A stretch of DNA of 64,000 nt from Prescottella equi (GTDB lineage: Bacteria; Actinomycetota; Actinomycetes; Mycobacteriales; Mycobacteriaceae): positions 124,001-188,000 of the forward strand of contig NZ_JAIVAH010000022.1 of NCBI RefSeq assembly GCF_020171745.1. Reading direction: 5' to 3'. The position numbers and the translations under genes are program-made. This document shows positions 9,919 through 19,060 of the stretch, in pieces. Below the pieces are notes generated by a model. The model was not told the origin of the DNA, made no database searches, and saw only the letters and a list, made by a program, of their open reading frames with translations. Positions within the stretch are counted from its first letter, which is position 1. Each line of letters begins with the position of its first letter.

Positions 9919-10152
9919 ATGGCACTGTTTCTGGACATCCTGCTGGTCATCACCAGCTTGCTGCTGATCCTGCTGATCCTGCTGCACCGCGCCAAGGGCG
10001 GCGGTCTGTCCAGCCTCTTCGGTGGCGGCGTCCAGTCGAGCCTGGCCGGATCGAGCGTCGTCGAGAAGAACCTCGACCGCATAACGGTCTTCACTGCGGC
10101 GATCTGGCTGATCGCGATCCTGGGCATCGGGCTCGAGATCAAGTTCAGCTGA
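9919..10152 (+). CDS. secG: Preprotein translocase subunit SecG
   Basis: A 77-residue membrane protein with the SecG layout: hydrophobic helix 1 (residues 3-23, rich in Leu/Ile), a glycine-rich loop AKGGGLSSLFGGG, and helix 2 (about 55-74). SecG is the accessory subunit of the SecYEG channel. The position downstream of tpiA and upstream of ppc corresponds to mycobacterial secG, here separated from tpiA by the inserted 5-9.7 kb block. A TAAGCT hexamer at 9863-9868 is a possible -10 box. The next gene starts two bases after the stop. Confidence 0.93.
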   Translation: MALFLDILLVITSLLLILLILLHRAKGGGLSSLFGGGVQSSLAGSSVVEKNLDRITVFTAAIWLIAILGIGLEIKFS

Positions 10153-10154
10153 CG

Positions 10155-10565
10155 ATGGCCGGGTACCACAGTTCCGCCACCATTCCCGATGCCGCGGCGG
10201 CACTGATCGATGCGCCGGAGTTCGCGACGCTCGCGACCGTCGAACCGGGCGGACAGCCGCAGCTGTCGGTCGTCTGGCTCGAGCGGGACGGCGACGACGT
10301 CCTCATCTCCACCGTCCGGGGACGCCGCAAGACGGACAATCTGCTGCGCGATCCCCGGGCGACGGTGCTCATCTACCCGGCGAGCGGGCCGTACAGCTAC
10401 GTCGAGATCCGCGGCACCACCACGATCGCCGACGATCCCGGTGGTTCCCTCATCCACAAGCTGGCGCAGAAGTACACCGGCGCCGAGCGGTGGGAGAACG
10501 ACACTCCCGACACCCCGCGGGTCATCGTCCGGTTGACCCCGTCGAAGGTGATCTGGAAGGGCTGA
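10155..10565 (+). CDS. PPOX-class (pyridoxamine-phosphate-oxidase-fold) F420/flavin-dependent enzyme
   Basis: A 136-residue split-barrel protein. The core FATLATVEPGGQPQLSVVWL followed by VLISTVRGRRKTDNLLRDPR is the pattern of the small PPOX-class F420-dependent oxidoreductases common in actinobacteria. The RKTDNLLRDPRATVLI stretch is the usual cofactor-phosphate-binding region. ATG at 10155 is two bases after the secG stop, indicating co-transcription. Cofactor (F420 versus FMN) and substrate cannot be decided from the sequence alone. Confidence 0.8.
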   Translation: MAGYHSSATIPDAAAALIDAPEFATLATVEPGGQPQLSVVWLERDGDDVLISTVRGRRKTDNLLRDPRATVLIYPASGPYSYVEIRGTTTIADDPGGSLIHKLAQKYTGAERWENDTPDTPRVIVRLTPSKVIWKG

Positions 10566-10619
10566 CGCCCGTCGCGGCGTTGCCGTGCGGGGGACCGGTC
10601 GTCGGCCGATAATCGGGTG

Positions 10620-13412
10620 ATGACCGGGACCTCGGATTCGTCGGCAGCCCCCTCCGTCCCCACCGCGTCGCGTGCGGCCACCGAACCGCTGCGCGACGAC
10701 ATCCGATTGCTCGGGGGGATCCTCGGCGACATCGTCCGCGAACAATCCGGGGACGACGTCTTCGACCTGGTCGAGCGGGCCCGGGTCGAGTCGTTCCGGG
10801 TGCGCCGGTCGGAGATCGACCGCGCCGACCTGGCGGAGTTGTTCACGACCGTCGACACCGCTGACGCGATCCCCGTCATTCGCGCGTTCAGTCACTTCGC
10901 GCTGCTCGCGAACGTCGCGGAGGACATCCACCGCGAGCGGCGGCGCGCGATCCACATCCGCGCCGGCGAACCGCCGCAGGACAGCAGCCTTGCGGCCACC
11001 TACGCGAAACTCGATGCGGCACCGGTGGATCCGGCGATCGCGGCCGCCGCGCTCACGGGGGCGCTCGTCGCGCCGGTCATCACCGCGCACCCCACCGAGA
11101 CCCGTCGGCGGACGATCTTCGAGACCCAGAACCGGATCATGGAACTGATGCGGATGCGTGAGTGGGTTTCCGTCGATCCCGCCGAAGTGGACGTCGTCGA
11201 CGCGCAGTTGCGGCGGCAGATCCTCACCCTGTGGCAGACCGCGTTGATCCGGCTGTCGCGCTTGCGGATCCAGGACGAGATCGAGGTGGGTCTGCGTTAC
11301 TACGACGCCTCCCTGTTCGAGGTGGTCCCGCGGATCAATGCCGAACTGCGCGACGCGTTGCAGACCCGCTGGCCCGGGTCGGGGGTGCTCGCCGAGCCGA
11401 TGCTCCGGCCGGGATCGTGGATCGGCGGCGACCGCGACGGCAATCCGTTCGTGACCGCCGACGTGGTCGCGCGGGCCACGCACCGGGCGTCGGAGACGGC
11501 GCTCGAACACCATCTCGCCGAGTTGGAGGTGCTCGAGCGCGAGCTGTCGATGTCGGCGCGGTTGGTCACCGTCACACCGGATCTGGATCGGCTGGCGAAC
11601 GAGTCCGGCGACGAGTCGGCCTTCCGGGCGGACGAGCCGTACCGCCGGGCCGTCCGCGGTCTGCGGGCCCGGCTGACCGCCACGGCGGCGCGGATTCTCG
11701 GGCACCCCGCCGTCCATGCGGTCGCCGGCGACCTGCCGGACTACCGGGACCCGGCCGAGCTGCTCGCCGACCTCGAGATCATCGACGCGTCGTTGCGCTC
11801 ACACGGCGACGGGACGGTGGCCGACGACCGGCTCGCGCAGCTGCGGAACTCGGTGGAGGTCTTCGGCTTCCATCTGTGCGGACTCGACATGCGGCAGAAC
11901 TCCGAGGTTCACGAGACCGTGGTGGCGGAGTTGCTGGCCTGGTCCGGGGTGCATCCGGACTATGCCTCGTTGCCGGAGGACGAGCGGGTGGCGCTCCTGA
12001 CGCGCGAGCTGGCGACGCGCCGGCCCCTCGCCGGGCCGCACGCCGAGTTCAGCGAACTCACCACGAAGGAACTCGGCATCCTGCGGGCCGCGGCCGACGC
12101 CGTCGACCGGATCGGGCCCGAGGCGATCCCGAACTACATCATCAGCATGTGCGAGTCGGTCAGCGACATGCTCGAGGCGGCGATCCTGCTCGCCGAGGTC
12201 GGGCTGTTCGATCCCGACGGCGAGGACGGTCCGCGGTGCCCGGTCGGGATCGTGCCGCTGTTCGAGACGATCGAGGACCTTCGGCACGGCGCCGAAACCC
12301 TCACCGCCACCCTCGATGTCCCGTTGTATCGGGCCCTGGTCGCCAATCGGGGTGACAGCCAGGAAGTGATGCTCGGCTACTCCGACTCCAACAAGGACGG
12401 TGGCTACCTCGCCGCGAACTGGGCGCTGTACCGGGCCGAACTGGACCTCGTCCGGGTGGTGCGGGAGACGGGAATCAGGCTGCGGCTCTTCCACGGTCGC
12501 GGCGGCACCGTCGGTCGCGGCGGCGGGCCCAGCTACGACGCGATCCTCGCACAGCCGCCGGGCGCCGTCGAAGGTTCGCTGCGGATCACCGAGCAGGGCG
12601 AAATCATCGCCGCGAAGTACGCCGAACCCAGGCTGGCGCGGCGCAACCTCGAGGCGCTGGTCTCGGCGACCCTCGAATCGACCCTGCTCGACGTCGAGGG
12701 TCTCGGCGACGACGCCGCGCCGGCCTACGCGATCCTGGACGAGCTGGCGGAACTCGCACGGGTGGCGTACGCGGACCTCGTGCACGATACCCCGGGATTC
12801 GTCGAGTACTTCGAGGCGTCGACGCCCGTCGCGGAGATCGGGGCGCTCAACATCGGCAGCCGCCCGGCGTCGCGCAAGCCGACGCAGTCGATCTCGGATC
12901 TGCGGGCGATCCCGTGGGTGCTGTCGTGGAGCCAGTCACGCGTCATGCTGCCCGGCTGGTACGGCACCGGTACGGCATTCGAGAAGTGGGTCGGCGACGA
13001 CACCGACCGGCTGGCGACGCTGACCGACCTGTACGAGCGGTGGCCGTTCTTCCGGACGGTGCTCTCGAACATGGCGCAGGTGATGTCGAAGTCCGACATG
13101 GGCCTGGCCGCACGGTATTCCGAACTGGTGCCCGACGTCGCACTCCGGGACGAGGTGTTCGGCAAGATTGCCGCCGAGCATGCCCGGACCGTCGCCATGT
13201 ACCGGGCCATCACCGGTCACGAGAACCTGTTGTGGGACAACCCGTCCCTCGATCGGTCGGTGCACAATCGGTTCCCGTACCTCGAGCCGCTCAACCACCT
13301 GCAGGTGGAACTGCTGCGCCGCTACCGCAGCGGCGACGACTCCGACAACGTCCGACGCGGCATCCAGCTCACCATGAACGGACTCGCGACGGCGCTGCGC
13401 AACAGCGGGTGA
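10620..13412 (+). CDS. ppc: Phosphoenolpyruvate carboxylase
   Basis: About 930 residues, normal for bacterial PEPC, which carboxylates PEP to oxaloacetate as an anaplerotic step. Visible catalytic motifs: [10 protein letters not shown] with the active-site histidine around residue 160, [22 protein letters not shown], the glycine loop [14 protein letters not shown] near residue 625, and the C-terminal QRRY-type end ([11 protein letters not shown]). Two adjacent starts are possible (GTG 10617, ATG 10620); I take the ATG because GATAAT at 10608-10613 then lies at -12 to -7, the spacing of a leaderless promoter seen repeatedly here. The gene sits among glycolytic and pentose-phosphate genes as in related genomes. 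Confidence 0.96.
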   Translation: MTGTSDSSAAPSVPTASRAATEPLRDDIRLLGGILGDIVREQSGDDVFDLVERARVESFRVRRSEIDRADLAELFTTVDTADAIPVIRAFSHFALLANVAEDIHRERRRAIHIRAGEPPQDSSLAATYAKLDAAPVDPAIAAAALTGALVAPVITAHPTETRRRTIFETQNRIMELMRMREWVSVDPAEVDVVDAQLRRQILTLWQTALIRLSRLRIQDEIEVGLRYYDASLFEVVPRINAELRDALQTRWPGSGVLAEPMLRPGSWIGGDRDGNPFVTADVVARATHRASETALEHHLAELEVLERELSMSARLVTVTPDLDRLANESGDESAFRADEPYRRAVRGLRARLTATAARILGHPAVHAVAGDLPDYRDPAELLADLEIIDASLRSHGDGTVADDRLAQLRNSVEVFGFHLCGLDMRQNSEVHETVVAELLAWSGVHPDYASLPEDERVALLTRELATRRPLAGPHAEFSELTTKELGILRAAADAVDRIGPEAIPNYIISMCESVSDMLEAAILLAEVGLFDPDGEDGPRCPVGIVPLFETIEDLRHGAETLTATLDVPLYRALVANRGDSQEVMLGYSDSNKDGGYLAANWALYRAELDLVRVVRETGIRLRLFHGRGGTVGRGGGPSYDAILAQPPGAVEGSLRITEQGEIIAAKYAEPRLARRNLEALVSATLESTLLDVEGLGDDAAPAYAILDELAELARVAYADLVHDTPGFVEYFEASTPVAEIGALNIGSRPASRKPTQSISDLRAIPWVLSWSQSRVMLPGWYGTGTAFEKWVGDDTDRLATLTDLYERWPFFRTVLSNMAQVMSKSDMGLAARYSELVPDVALRDEVFGKIAAEHARTVAMYRAITGHENLLWDNPSLDRSVHNRFPYLEPLNHLQVELLRRYRSGDDSDNVRRGIQLTMNGLATALRNSG

Positions 13413-13463
13413 TCGTCGTAGGGCGGTGCCGGTAGGGATCGAGACGCGAGGACAATCGGATTC

Positions 13464-15161
13464 GTGGATCTGACATTGATCGCCGTCCTCGGTGTCGCAA
13501 GTATCGTGGCAGTCGCCGCGCTGTCGAAACGTCTCGGGCTGGCTGCCCCTCTCGTACTCGTAGTCGTGGGGATCGTGCTGAGCTTTCTGCCCGGCGTTCC
13601 GGACGTCGATGTCGAACCCGAGTTGATCCTCGCGGTCGTGTTGCCCCCGCTGCTGTACTCGGCCGCTGTGTCGATGCCGGCGCAGGACTTCCGACGAAAC
13701 TTCAAGGCGATCAGCGGCCTCGCGGTCCTGTTGGTGGTCGTTACCACCGCGGGCACGGGAGTCCTTTTCCACCTGCTGATACCGGATATCGGCTGGGCAA
13801 CCGCCTTCGCTCTCGGAGCGGTCGTGAGCCCCACGGACGCCGTCGCGGCCACGTCCGTCGGACGCAGGCTCGGTCTTCCCTCGCGGCTGCTGACAGTGCT
13901 CGAGGGAGAGGGCCTCGTCAACGATGCCTCGGCTCTCGTACTGCTGCGATCGGCGGTGGCCGCGATGGCGGGCGCGGTCTCGCTGTGGCATGTGGCCGGC
14001 GACTTCGTCTACTCGGTGATCGTCGCCACCGTGATCGGTGCGCTGGTGGGCATCATCGGCGTGCGCGTCCGCGGCTGGGTGAACGACACGGTTCTCAACA
14101 CGGCGTTGTCGTTCATCGTGCCGTTCGTGGCGTTCGTTCCCGTCGAGGAACTCGAGGCGTCCGGCGTGCTCGCGGTCGTCGTGTGCGGCCTCGTGACAGG
14201 ACATCTCGCGCCTCGCTACCTGAAGGCGCAGCATCGGATCGGGGAGGAGATGAACTGGCACACAGTCGCGTTCCTCCTCGAGTCCGCCATCTTCCTGATC
14301 ATGGGGTTGAGCCTCGAGCACCTGATCGACGAGGTTCAGGACTCGGGACTGTCCGTCGGCGAGGCCGTGCTGTTCGGCCTGTTCGCCGCCGCCTTCGTGA
14401 TCGCGGCCCGGATGATCTTCGTCATTCCACTCGTCGCGGTACTCAAGCGGGACGAGCGCCGGGCGGCAGCGCGTATCCCGCGTCTCGAGCGCTGGCAGGC
14501 GGGACTGGATCGTCTGGACGACGAAGTGATCAGCACCCGGCGCAGATTCCACATCGAGCGCCGAGTCAACCGTGCCAGTGCGGACGCCGACTTCCTGCTC
14601 AGCGAGAGACTGGGCTGGCGTGGCGGGGTCGTCCTGGCGTGGTCGGGCATGCGCGGTGCGATCACGCTGGCGGCGGCGCAGACGTTGCCCGAGGACACGC
14701 CCTACCGCGCCGAGCTGATCCTGATCGCATTCGTTGTCGCCGTGACGACGCTGCTGCTGCAGGGATCGACGCTACCGATGGTGATCAGGAGGCTGCAGAT
14801 TCCCGGCGACGATGCCGATCGCCTCCGCAGCCAGTACGACGACCTGCTCGACGAGATGGTCTCGGCCGCCGAGGAGGCGCTCGCGGACGAGGACGATACC
14901 GACGTGCTGGCCCGTGTCCGTGCCGACGGTCTGGTCGGGCGCCGCGCGGCCCGTGCCCGAGCCCAACTGGATCCCGACAACGACGAGCGGCGCGAGCAGT
15001 ACCTTCGGCTCCGACTGAAATCCCTCGCGGCGGAGCGTGAAGCGCTGCTCGACGCACGTTCGCACGGTGCGTACAGCTCTCGGACCTTGCTGGCGGCCCA
15101 GCGGATGCTCGACGTCGAGGAAGCTCGGCTCGAGCAACTCCAGGAGTCCACGCTCCGTTGA
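13464..15161 (+). CDS. Na+/H+ antiporter, CPA1 (NhaP/NHE) family
   Basis: A 565-residue membrane protein. The first about 400 residues form 11-12 hydrophobic helices with the CPA1 ion-binding signature EGLVNDASALVLL near residue 150 and SPTDAVAATSVGRRLGL near 120. The C-terminal about 165 residues are a charged cytoplasmic tail (rich in Glu/Arg, partly helical, DDLLDEMVSAAEEALADEDD) resembling regulatory tails of bacterial CPA1 exchangers. It likely exchanges Na+ or K+ for H+ in pH/salt homeostasis. Start is GTG; no operon partners (flanked by 50 bases from ppc and a convergent MarR gene). Confidence 0.9.
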   Translation: MDLTLIAVLGVASIVAVAALSKRLGLAAPLVLVVVGIVLSFLPGVPDVDVEPELILAVVLPPLLYSAAVSMPAQDFRRNFKAISGLAVLLVVVTTAGTGVLFHLLIPDIGWATAFALGAVVSPTDAVAATSVGRRLGLPSRLLTVLEGEGLVNDASALVLLRSAVAAMAGAVSLWHVAGDFVYSVIVATVIGALVGIIGVRVRGWVNDTVLNTALSFIVPFVAFVPVEELEASGVLAVVVCGLVTGHLAPRYLKAQHRIGEEMNWHTVAFLLESAIFLIMGLSLEHLIDEVQDSGLSVGEAVLFGLFAAAFVIAARMIFVIPLVAVLKRDERRAAARIPRLERWQAGLDRLDDEVISTRRRFHIERRVNRASADADFLLSERLGWRGGVVLAWSGMRGAITLAAAQTLPEDTPYRAELILIAFVVAVTTLLLQGSTLPMVIRRLQIPGDDADRLRSQYDDLLDEMVSAAEEALADEDDTDVLARVRADGLVGRRAARARAQLDPDNDERREQYLRLRLKSLAAEREALLDARSHGAYSSRTLLAAQRMLDVEEARLEQLQESTLR

Positions 15162-15194
15162 CCTGAGGTTTCCGGTCATCGCAGCGGGACCTCC

Positions 15195-15671
15195 TCACCT
15201 GTCCGGCGTGAGTGCGTCGCGCGCGTCGGTGGCGGCCTCTTGCATCCGGTCGAGGAAGGTCGAGATCGTCTGCTGCTCGTCCGGGGAGAATGTCTCGACC
15301 GTGGACACCACCCGTGCGATCAGTGGGCCGAAGAACGACCATCCGAGATCCTCGGCGCGTGGCGTCACGGTCACCAGCACCCGACGGCGATCGGTCGTGT
15401 CGCGCTGACGCTCGAGCAATCCCGCCACCGCGAGTCGGTCGATCAGTGCCGTCGTCGACGCGGAACTGATGCCCAGCTGTCCGCCCAGCCAACCTGGGGT
15501 CGACGGAATCCCTGCCCGCGCCGCATCCAGCAGTTCGATGAGTGCACGTAGATCGGTGGTGTGCAGGTCGTTGCGCGCCGCGAACTCTGCGGCGAGAAGG
15601 TTCAGCTCGACCGTCAGCGCCCTGATGCGGTGCACGTACTCGATCGCGTCGCCGTCCTGGCTCTGGGGCAT
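15195..15671 (-). CDS. MarR-family transcriptional regulator
   Basis: About 158 residues from ATG 15671 (a GTG seven codons upstream at 15692 is possible; GGAG ahead of the ATG favours the shorter form). Winged-helix features: GWLGGQLGISSASTTALIDRLAVAGLLERQRDTTDRRRVLVTVT, the recognition helix and the DxRxxxV wing of MarR proteins. Transcribed divergently from an alpha/beta hydrolase; a perfect 15-bp palindrome in the intergenic region is the likely operator for both. MarR proteins of this type usually repress themselves and their neighbour until a small aromatic or lipophilic ligand binds. Confidence 0.88.
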   Translation of the reverse strand: MPQSQDGDAIEYVHRIRALTVELNLLAAEFAARNDLHTTDLRALIELLDAARAGIPSTPGWLGGQLGISSASTTALIDRLAVAGLLERQRDTTDRRRVLVTVTPRAEDLGWSFFGPLIARVVSTVETFSPDEQQTISTFLDRMQEAATDARDALTPDR

Positions 15672-15713
15672 ATCGTCTCCGCTCCTCGACACACTTCTCT
15701 CGACAGCCTAGTC

Positions 15714-15728
15714 TCTCGATCATCGAGA
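15714..15728. promoter_or_regulatory. Palindromic operator for the MarR / hydrolase divergon
   Basis: tctcgat-c-atcgaga is a perfect inverted repeat with 7-base arms and a one-base centre, located 24 bases ahead of the hydrolase start and 43 ahead of the MarR start. Length and position are those of a typical MarR dimer site. It overlaps the region where promoters of both genes must lie. Confidence 0.7.
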
Positions 15729-15751
15729 TAATCGATTCGGAGGGGGATGAG

Positions 15752-16621
15752 ATGGGAAACGACGACACCGGATTCGCCGCCACGGCGGCGGGCAGCGAGT
15801 TCCTCGACCGCTACGACCGGGTACTCGGGAAATGGGAAGTGCCTGTGGTCGGTGTCGATGTGCCGACGCGCTACGGGCTTACGCACGTCAACGTGTGCGG
15901 ACCCGAGGGGGGCCGGCCCGTGGTGCTGCTGGCCGGTGGCGGCGCGACCTCCACGTCGTGGTTCGCGGTCGCCCGGGCGCTGGCCACGAGCCGCCGCGTG
16001 CTCGCCGTCGACATGCCGGGGGAACCGGGCCTCAGTGTCGTCGGCGACCGGATGCGATCAGTCGACGACCTCATGGGGTGGCTGACCGAGGTACTCGATG
16101 CTCTCGGCGTCGGATCCGTTGCGCTCGTCGGGCATTCCTACGGGGCAATGGTGGCGCTCGCTTTCGGGTGTCGGCACGCCGATCGCGTCGACCGGTTGGT
16201 GCTGCTCGACCCCAACTCGTGCTTCGCCGGATTTCGCACGAGTTACCTGCTCCGGGCGCTGCCACTGCTCCTGCGTCCCACCGGCGTCCGTCAGCGCTCT
16301 CTGATCGGATGGGAGACAGCAGGTTCGGACGTGGATCGGGACTGGCTCGACCTCGTCGCGTACGGCGCCGAACACTTTCCGGCGACGCGGCCCGTCGTGC
16401 CCAAGCGCCCGCGACCGCGTGACCTCGAGCGCCTGCACTGCCCGACGACGGTGGTGCTCGCCGAACACAGTCGCGTCCACGACATCCGGCGGGTGGAGGC
16501 GGGCGCCCGAAAGAGCCTGCCCGACGCGCGCATCGTGACGGTGCCGGGCGTATCCCACTACACCCTGCCGATGGCGGGTGCCGAGGCCGGCACTGCCGTG
16601 TCCGACGCCCTGAGTGGATGA
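15752..16621 (+). CDS. Alpha/beta hydrolase
   Basis: 289 residues with the alpha/beta hydrolase fold: oxyanion region VVLLAGGGATSTSWF near residue 58, the nucleophile elbow GHSYG with Ser about 128, and a C-terminal histidine in GVSHYTLP near 272; the acidic residue is probably in the VLAEHSRVHD segment. The start ATG has a strong CGGAGGGGG ribosome site nine bases upstream. Substrate is unknown; divergent MarR control suggests detoxification or catabolism of a small hydrophobic ester or amide. No neighbouring catabolic genes help define it. Confidence 0.87.
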   Translation: MGNDDTGFAATAAGSEFLDRYDRVLGKWEVPVVGVDVPTRYGLTHVNVCGPEGGRPVVLLAGGGATSTSWFAVARALATSRRVLAVDMPGEPGLSVVGDRMRSVDDLMGWLTEVLDALGVGSVALVGHSYGAMVALAFGCRHADRVDRLVLLDPNSCFAGFRTSYLLRALPLLLRPTGVRQRSLIGWETAGSDVDRDWLDLVAYGAEHFPATRPVVPKRPRPRDLERLHCPTTVVLAEHSRVHDIRRVEAGARKSLPDARIVTVPGVSHYTLPMAGAEAGTAVSDALSG

Positions 16622-16637
16622 GCCGAGGCGGTGGCCG

Positions 16638-17093
16638 TCAGCGTTGAATCGGTTCGAACACCAGCGGAGTGACGGTCCCGCAGCCGTCCTCGCCGTCGAC
16701 CAGCCACGGTAGTGGTGAGCGCGGCGCGCCGACCCTGGCCCACAGTTCCGTCAGCCAGGTCGCGGCTGCGTCGACGACGGCATCCTCGACGACGAAGGGG
16801 GCGTTGCGGGACATGAGCGGTACCTCGGGGTCGACGCCGTCCTCTGTGTACACGATGCCGAACAGATGGCGGTGGGCGTCGATCGGCTTGTTCAGCGCGA
16901 AATAGTCGGGTCCTTCGAGACGCACCCAGACGTCGAACGTGCCCTCACCGTCCTGGTCGGGAAACACGTCGATGCAGAGTTCGGTCGCCTCCGGGGGAAG
17001 CGCATCGATAATTGCCGAGAGCTTGGCGGCGGCGTCGTCGGTGAAACGGTCGAGCACGGCGGCGAGCGTCGACAGGTACTCATCACGATCCAT
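16638..17093 (-). CDS. Conserved-looking hypothetical protein, 151 residues
   Basis: Not recognised with certainty. The protein is acidic, soluble, with no signal or membrane segment, and reads like a two-part fold: an N-terminal helical part (DRDEYLSTLAAVLDRFTDD) followed by beta-strand-rich segments (ELCIDVFPDQDGEGTFDVWV, DYFALN, HLFGIVYTEDGVDPEVPL). It is convergent with the hydrolase gene, 16 bases apart. Coding character is good (strong third-position GC, ATG start, plausible length). It may be one of the actinobacterial DUF families whose members surround MarR genes, but I cannot name it reliably. Confidence 0.7.
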   Translation of the reverse strand: MDRDEYLSTLAAVLDRFTDDAAAKLSAIIDALPPEATELCIDVFPDQDGEGTFDVWVRLEGPDYFALNKPIDAHRHLFGIVYTEDGVDPEVPLMSRNAPFVVEDAVVDAAATWLTELWARVGAPRSPLPWLVDGEDGCGTVTPLVFEPIQR

Positions 17094-17394
17094 GACCGCA
17101 GACTACTGCCGGTACCTGCTGTGCGAGTGAGGGAACCGATCGCTGTGCGTCCACGTCCTACTGATCGAAAGGAAGTGAACCGGGGGCCGACAGTGAGGGG
17201 GACAACCGATGGATCGGTACCCGCGCAGAACGACGTATCAAAAGCTCGGATCCAGCCGTCCGCGTGGTCCGCGCAGCCAGGCGTTGCTGGCGGCCGGGTG
17301 TCGGCCACGTGCAAGCGTGGCCGACACCGGTGAGCTTCCGCCGCCGCGTATCCCGGGCGAGCCGGTCGAGGGTCAGCCGGAATGACGGGCGACG
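17094..17394. other. 301-base gap with a long hairpin, no gene seen
   Basis: No convincing gene. A weak plus-strand frame (GTG about 17174 to TGA 17333, after GAAAGGAAG) has poor coding character. The notable element is a perfect 13-bp stem-loop near the pgl end (listed separately). The right part (17328-17394) is a GC-rich spacer next to the end of pgl. Confidence 0.5.
17298..17327. terminator. Perfect hairpin downstream of pgl, no T-tract
   Basis: gtgtcggccacg (17298-17309) and cgtggccgacac (17316-17327) pair perfectly around a six-base loop tgcaag; one more G-C pair extends it (17297 with 17328). It lies about 70 bases past the stop of the minus-strand pentose-phosphate operon, so it may end or protect that transcript. 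No U-run follows on either strand, so it is not a standard intrinsic terminator. Confidence 0.45.
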
Positions 17395-18144
17395 TCAGTT
17401 GCGGGGGAGTCCGCTCGCCGCGGTCTCCTCGAGCAGCCAGACGGTCTTCTCGATGCCGCGTGCACCCGCAGCCGGGATCTCGTCCGGGTGGGCGCCGTCG
17501 ACCGCCGCCGCGACCGCGTCGGCCTTCGCCTCGCCCGAGACGATCAGCCACACCTCGCGCGCGGACTGCAGAGCCGGCAGCGTGAGCGTCACGCGCACCG
17601 GCGGCGGCTTGGGGGAGTCGGTGACGGCCACGACCAACTGCTCCGCCTCGCGGACCGCATCCGTGTGGGGGAACAGCGAATTGACGTGGCCCTCGCCGCC
17701 CATGCCGAGCAGGTGCACGTCGAACAGGGGACCGGTGCGGTCCGCGCCGAACGTCTCGAGAACCTCGGCGTACGCGGCGGCTGCGGTGACCGGGTCGCTG
17801 CCGTACGCGCCGTCAGACGCCGCCATGACGTGCACACGCGCCGGATCGACCGGCACGTGGTCGAGCAGCGCCGCGTGCGCCTGCACCTCGTTGCGTTCCG
17901 GATCGCCGGTGGGCAGGAAACGCTCGTCGCCGAAGAACACGTCCAGCGCCGACCAGTCGATCGCACCCGGGTTGGCGCGCACGTGCTCGAGCAGTGCGAT
18001 GCCGGTGCCGCCGCCGGTGAGCACGACGGCGGCCGAACCACGAGACTGCTGGGCCGCGACGACCGCGTCGACGAAGCGTTCGGCCGCCGCACGCACCAGG
18101 GCGTCGGTGTCGGCGAAGCGGTGAATCTCGTTCACGTCAGACAT
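17395..18144 (-). CDS. pgl: 6-Phosphogluconolactonase
   Basis: 249-residue DevB/NagB-type lactonase, hydrolysing 6-phosphogluconolactone, the second oxidative pentose-phosphate step. Motifs include VVLTGGGTGIALLEHV near residue 40, FFGDERFLPTGDPERN near 70 and LLGMGGEGHVNSLFPH near 145, the phosphate-binding GxGxDGHxASLFP-type motif. The start overlaps the end of opcA by eight bases, so translation is coupled. It is the last gene of a tkt-tal-zwf-opcA-pgl operon. Confidence 0.93.
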   Translation of the reverse strand: MSDVNEIHRFADTDALVRAAAERFVDAVVAAQQSRGSAAVVLTGGGTGIALLEHVRANPGAIDWSALDVFFGDERFLPTGDPERNEVQAHAALLDHVPVDPARVHVMAASDGAYGSDPVTAAAAYAEVLETFGADRTGPLFDVHLLGMGGEGHVNSLFPHTDAVREAEQLVVAVTDSPKPPPVRVTLTLPALQSAREVWLIVSGEAKADAVAAAVDGAHPDEIPAAGARGIEKTVWLLEETAASGLPRN

Positions 18145-19060
18145 ATTCCACCTTCGACAGTCCGGTCAGGGCGGCCTCGTAGATCTCGTCGGGATCGAGA
18201 CGACGCAGTTCCTCCGCCAGGCAGTCGCGGGTCTCGCGTCGCGCCAGGGCGACCAGCGCGTCCGGCTGCCCGACGCGGCTCAGCGTCGCGGTGGTCTCGA
18301 TCTGCGGGCGGCTGATCGAGATGCGGTCGTCGTTCGTGAGCTGCAGCTCCACGAACAGCGGCCCGGTCTGCCGACGCACCGGGCCGTCGATACGGCCCGC
18401 GAGCCAGCCCGCCAGGACGTCGAGCGCCGGCTCGGTCGCCAGCCCCGACACCGTCGCGGACACGATCTGCTCGTGCGGCGGCTGATCGAGCGCCGACGTC
18501 AGTAGCGCACGCCAGTACGTCACCCGGCTCCACGCCAGGTCGGTGTCGCCGGCCGTGTACGAGCCGAGGCGGCTCTTGATGGTCGCGGTCGGATCGTCGG
18601 CGCCGGTGGCGTCGGTGATCCGGCGAATCGCCAACCGCCCCACCGGGTCCAGTGCGGGCACGGTGGGCGCGTCCTCCGGCCACCACGCCACCACGGGGGT
18701 GTCGGGCAGCAGGAACGGCACCACGACGCTCGCCTCGTGGTCGGCGAGTTCGCCGAACACCCGCAGGATCACGACCTCGGACGCGCCGGCGTCGCCGCCG
18801 ACCCGGATCTCCGCATCGAGATGTGTCTCCTCCGAACGGGATCCGCGCGCGACGACGATGACGCGACACGGATGCTCGCGGCTCGCCTCGTTCGCGGCGT
18901 CGATGACGTCCTCGGAGTTCTTGCTGTCGCGTGTGCACACGACCAGCGTCAGGACCCGGCCCAACGTGACCGCGCCACCGGACTCCCGAAGCTCGACGAG
19001 CTTCTTGTTGATCGCGCCGGTGGTGGTTCCGGGCAGCTCGATGATCACGGCCTTCTCCAT
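18137..19060 (-). CDS. opcA: Glucose-6-phosphate dehydrogenase assembly protein OpcA
   Basis: 307 residues, matching the actinobacterial OpcA family, which is needed for assembly or redox activation of glucose-6-phosphate dehydrogenase. Family features include LTLVVCTRDSKNSEDVIDAA, HPCRVIVVARG and VVPFLLPDTPVVAWWPEDAP. The start ATG lies inside the end of zwf (16-base overlap) and its end overlaps pgl by eight bases, which fits a protein made in step with its enzyme. No catalytic motif is expected. Confidence 0.92.
   Translation of the reverse strand: MEKAVIIELPGTTTGAINKKLVELRESGGAVTLGRVLTLVVCTRDSKNSEDVIDAANEASREHPCRVIVVARGSRSEETHLDAEIRVGGDAGASEVVILRVFGELADHEASVVVPFLLPDTPVVAWWPEDAPTVPALDPVGRLAIRRITDATGADDPTATIKSRLGSYTAGDTDLAWSRVTYWRALLTSALDQPPHEQIVSATVSGLATEPALDVLAGWLAGRIDGPVRRQTGPLFVELQLTNDDRISISRPQIETTATLSRVGQPDALVALARRETRDCLAEELRRLDPDEIYEAALTGLSKVEYV

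Noticed and set aside
9564-11717. 717-codon minus-strand frame across the first part of ppc
   Set aside because: Antisense to ppc and Arg/Gly/Pro-rich; only its last 45 codons, with own start, ribosome site, signal peptide and terminator, are taken as a gene.
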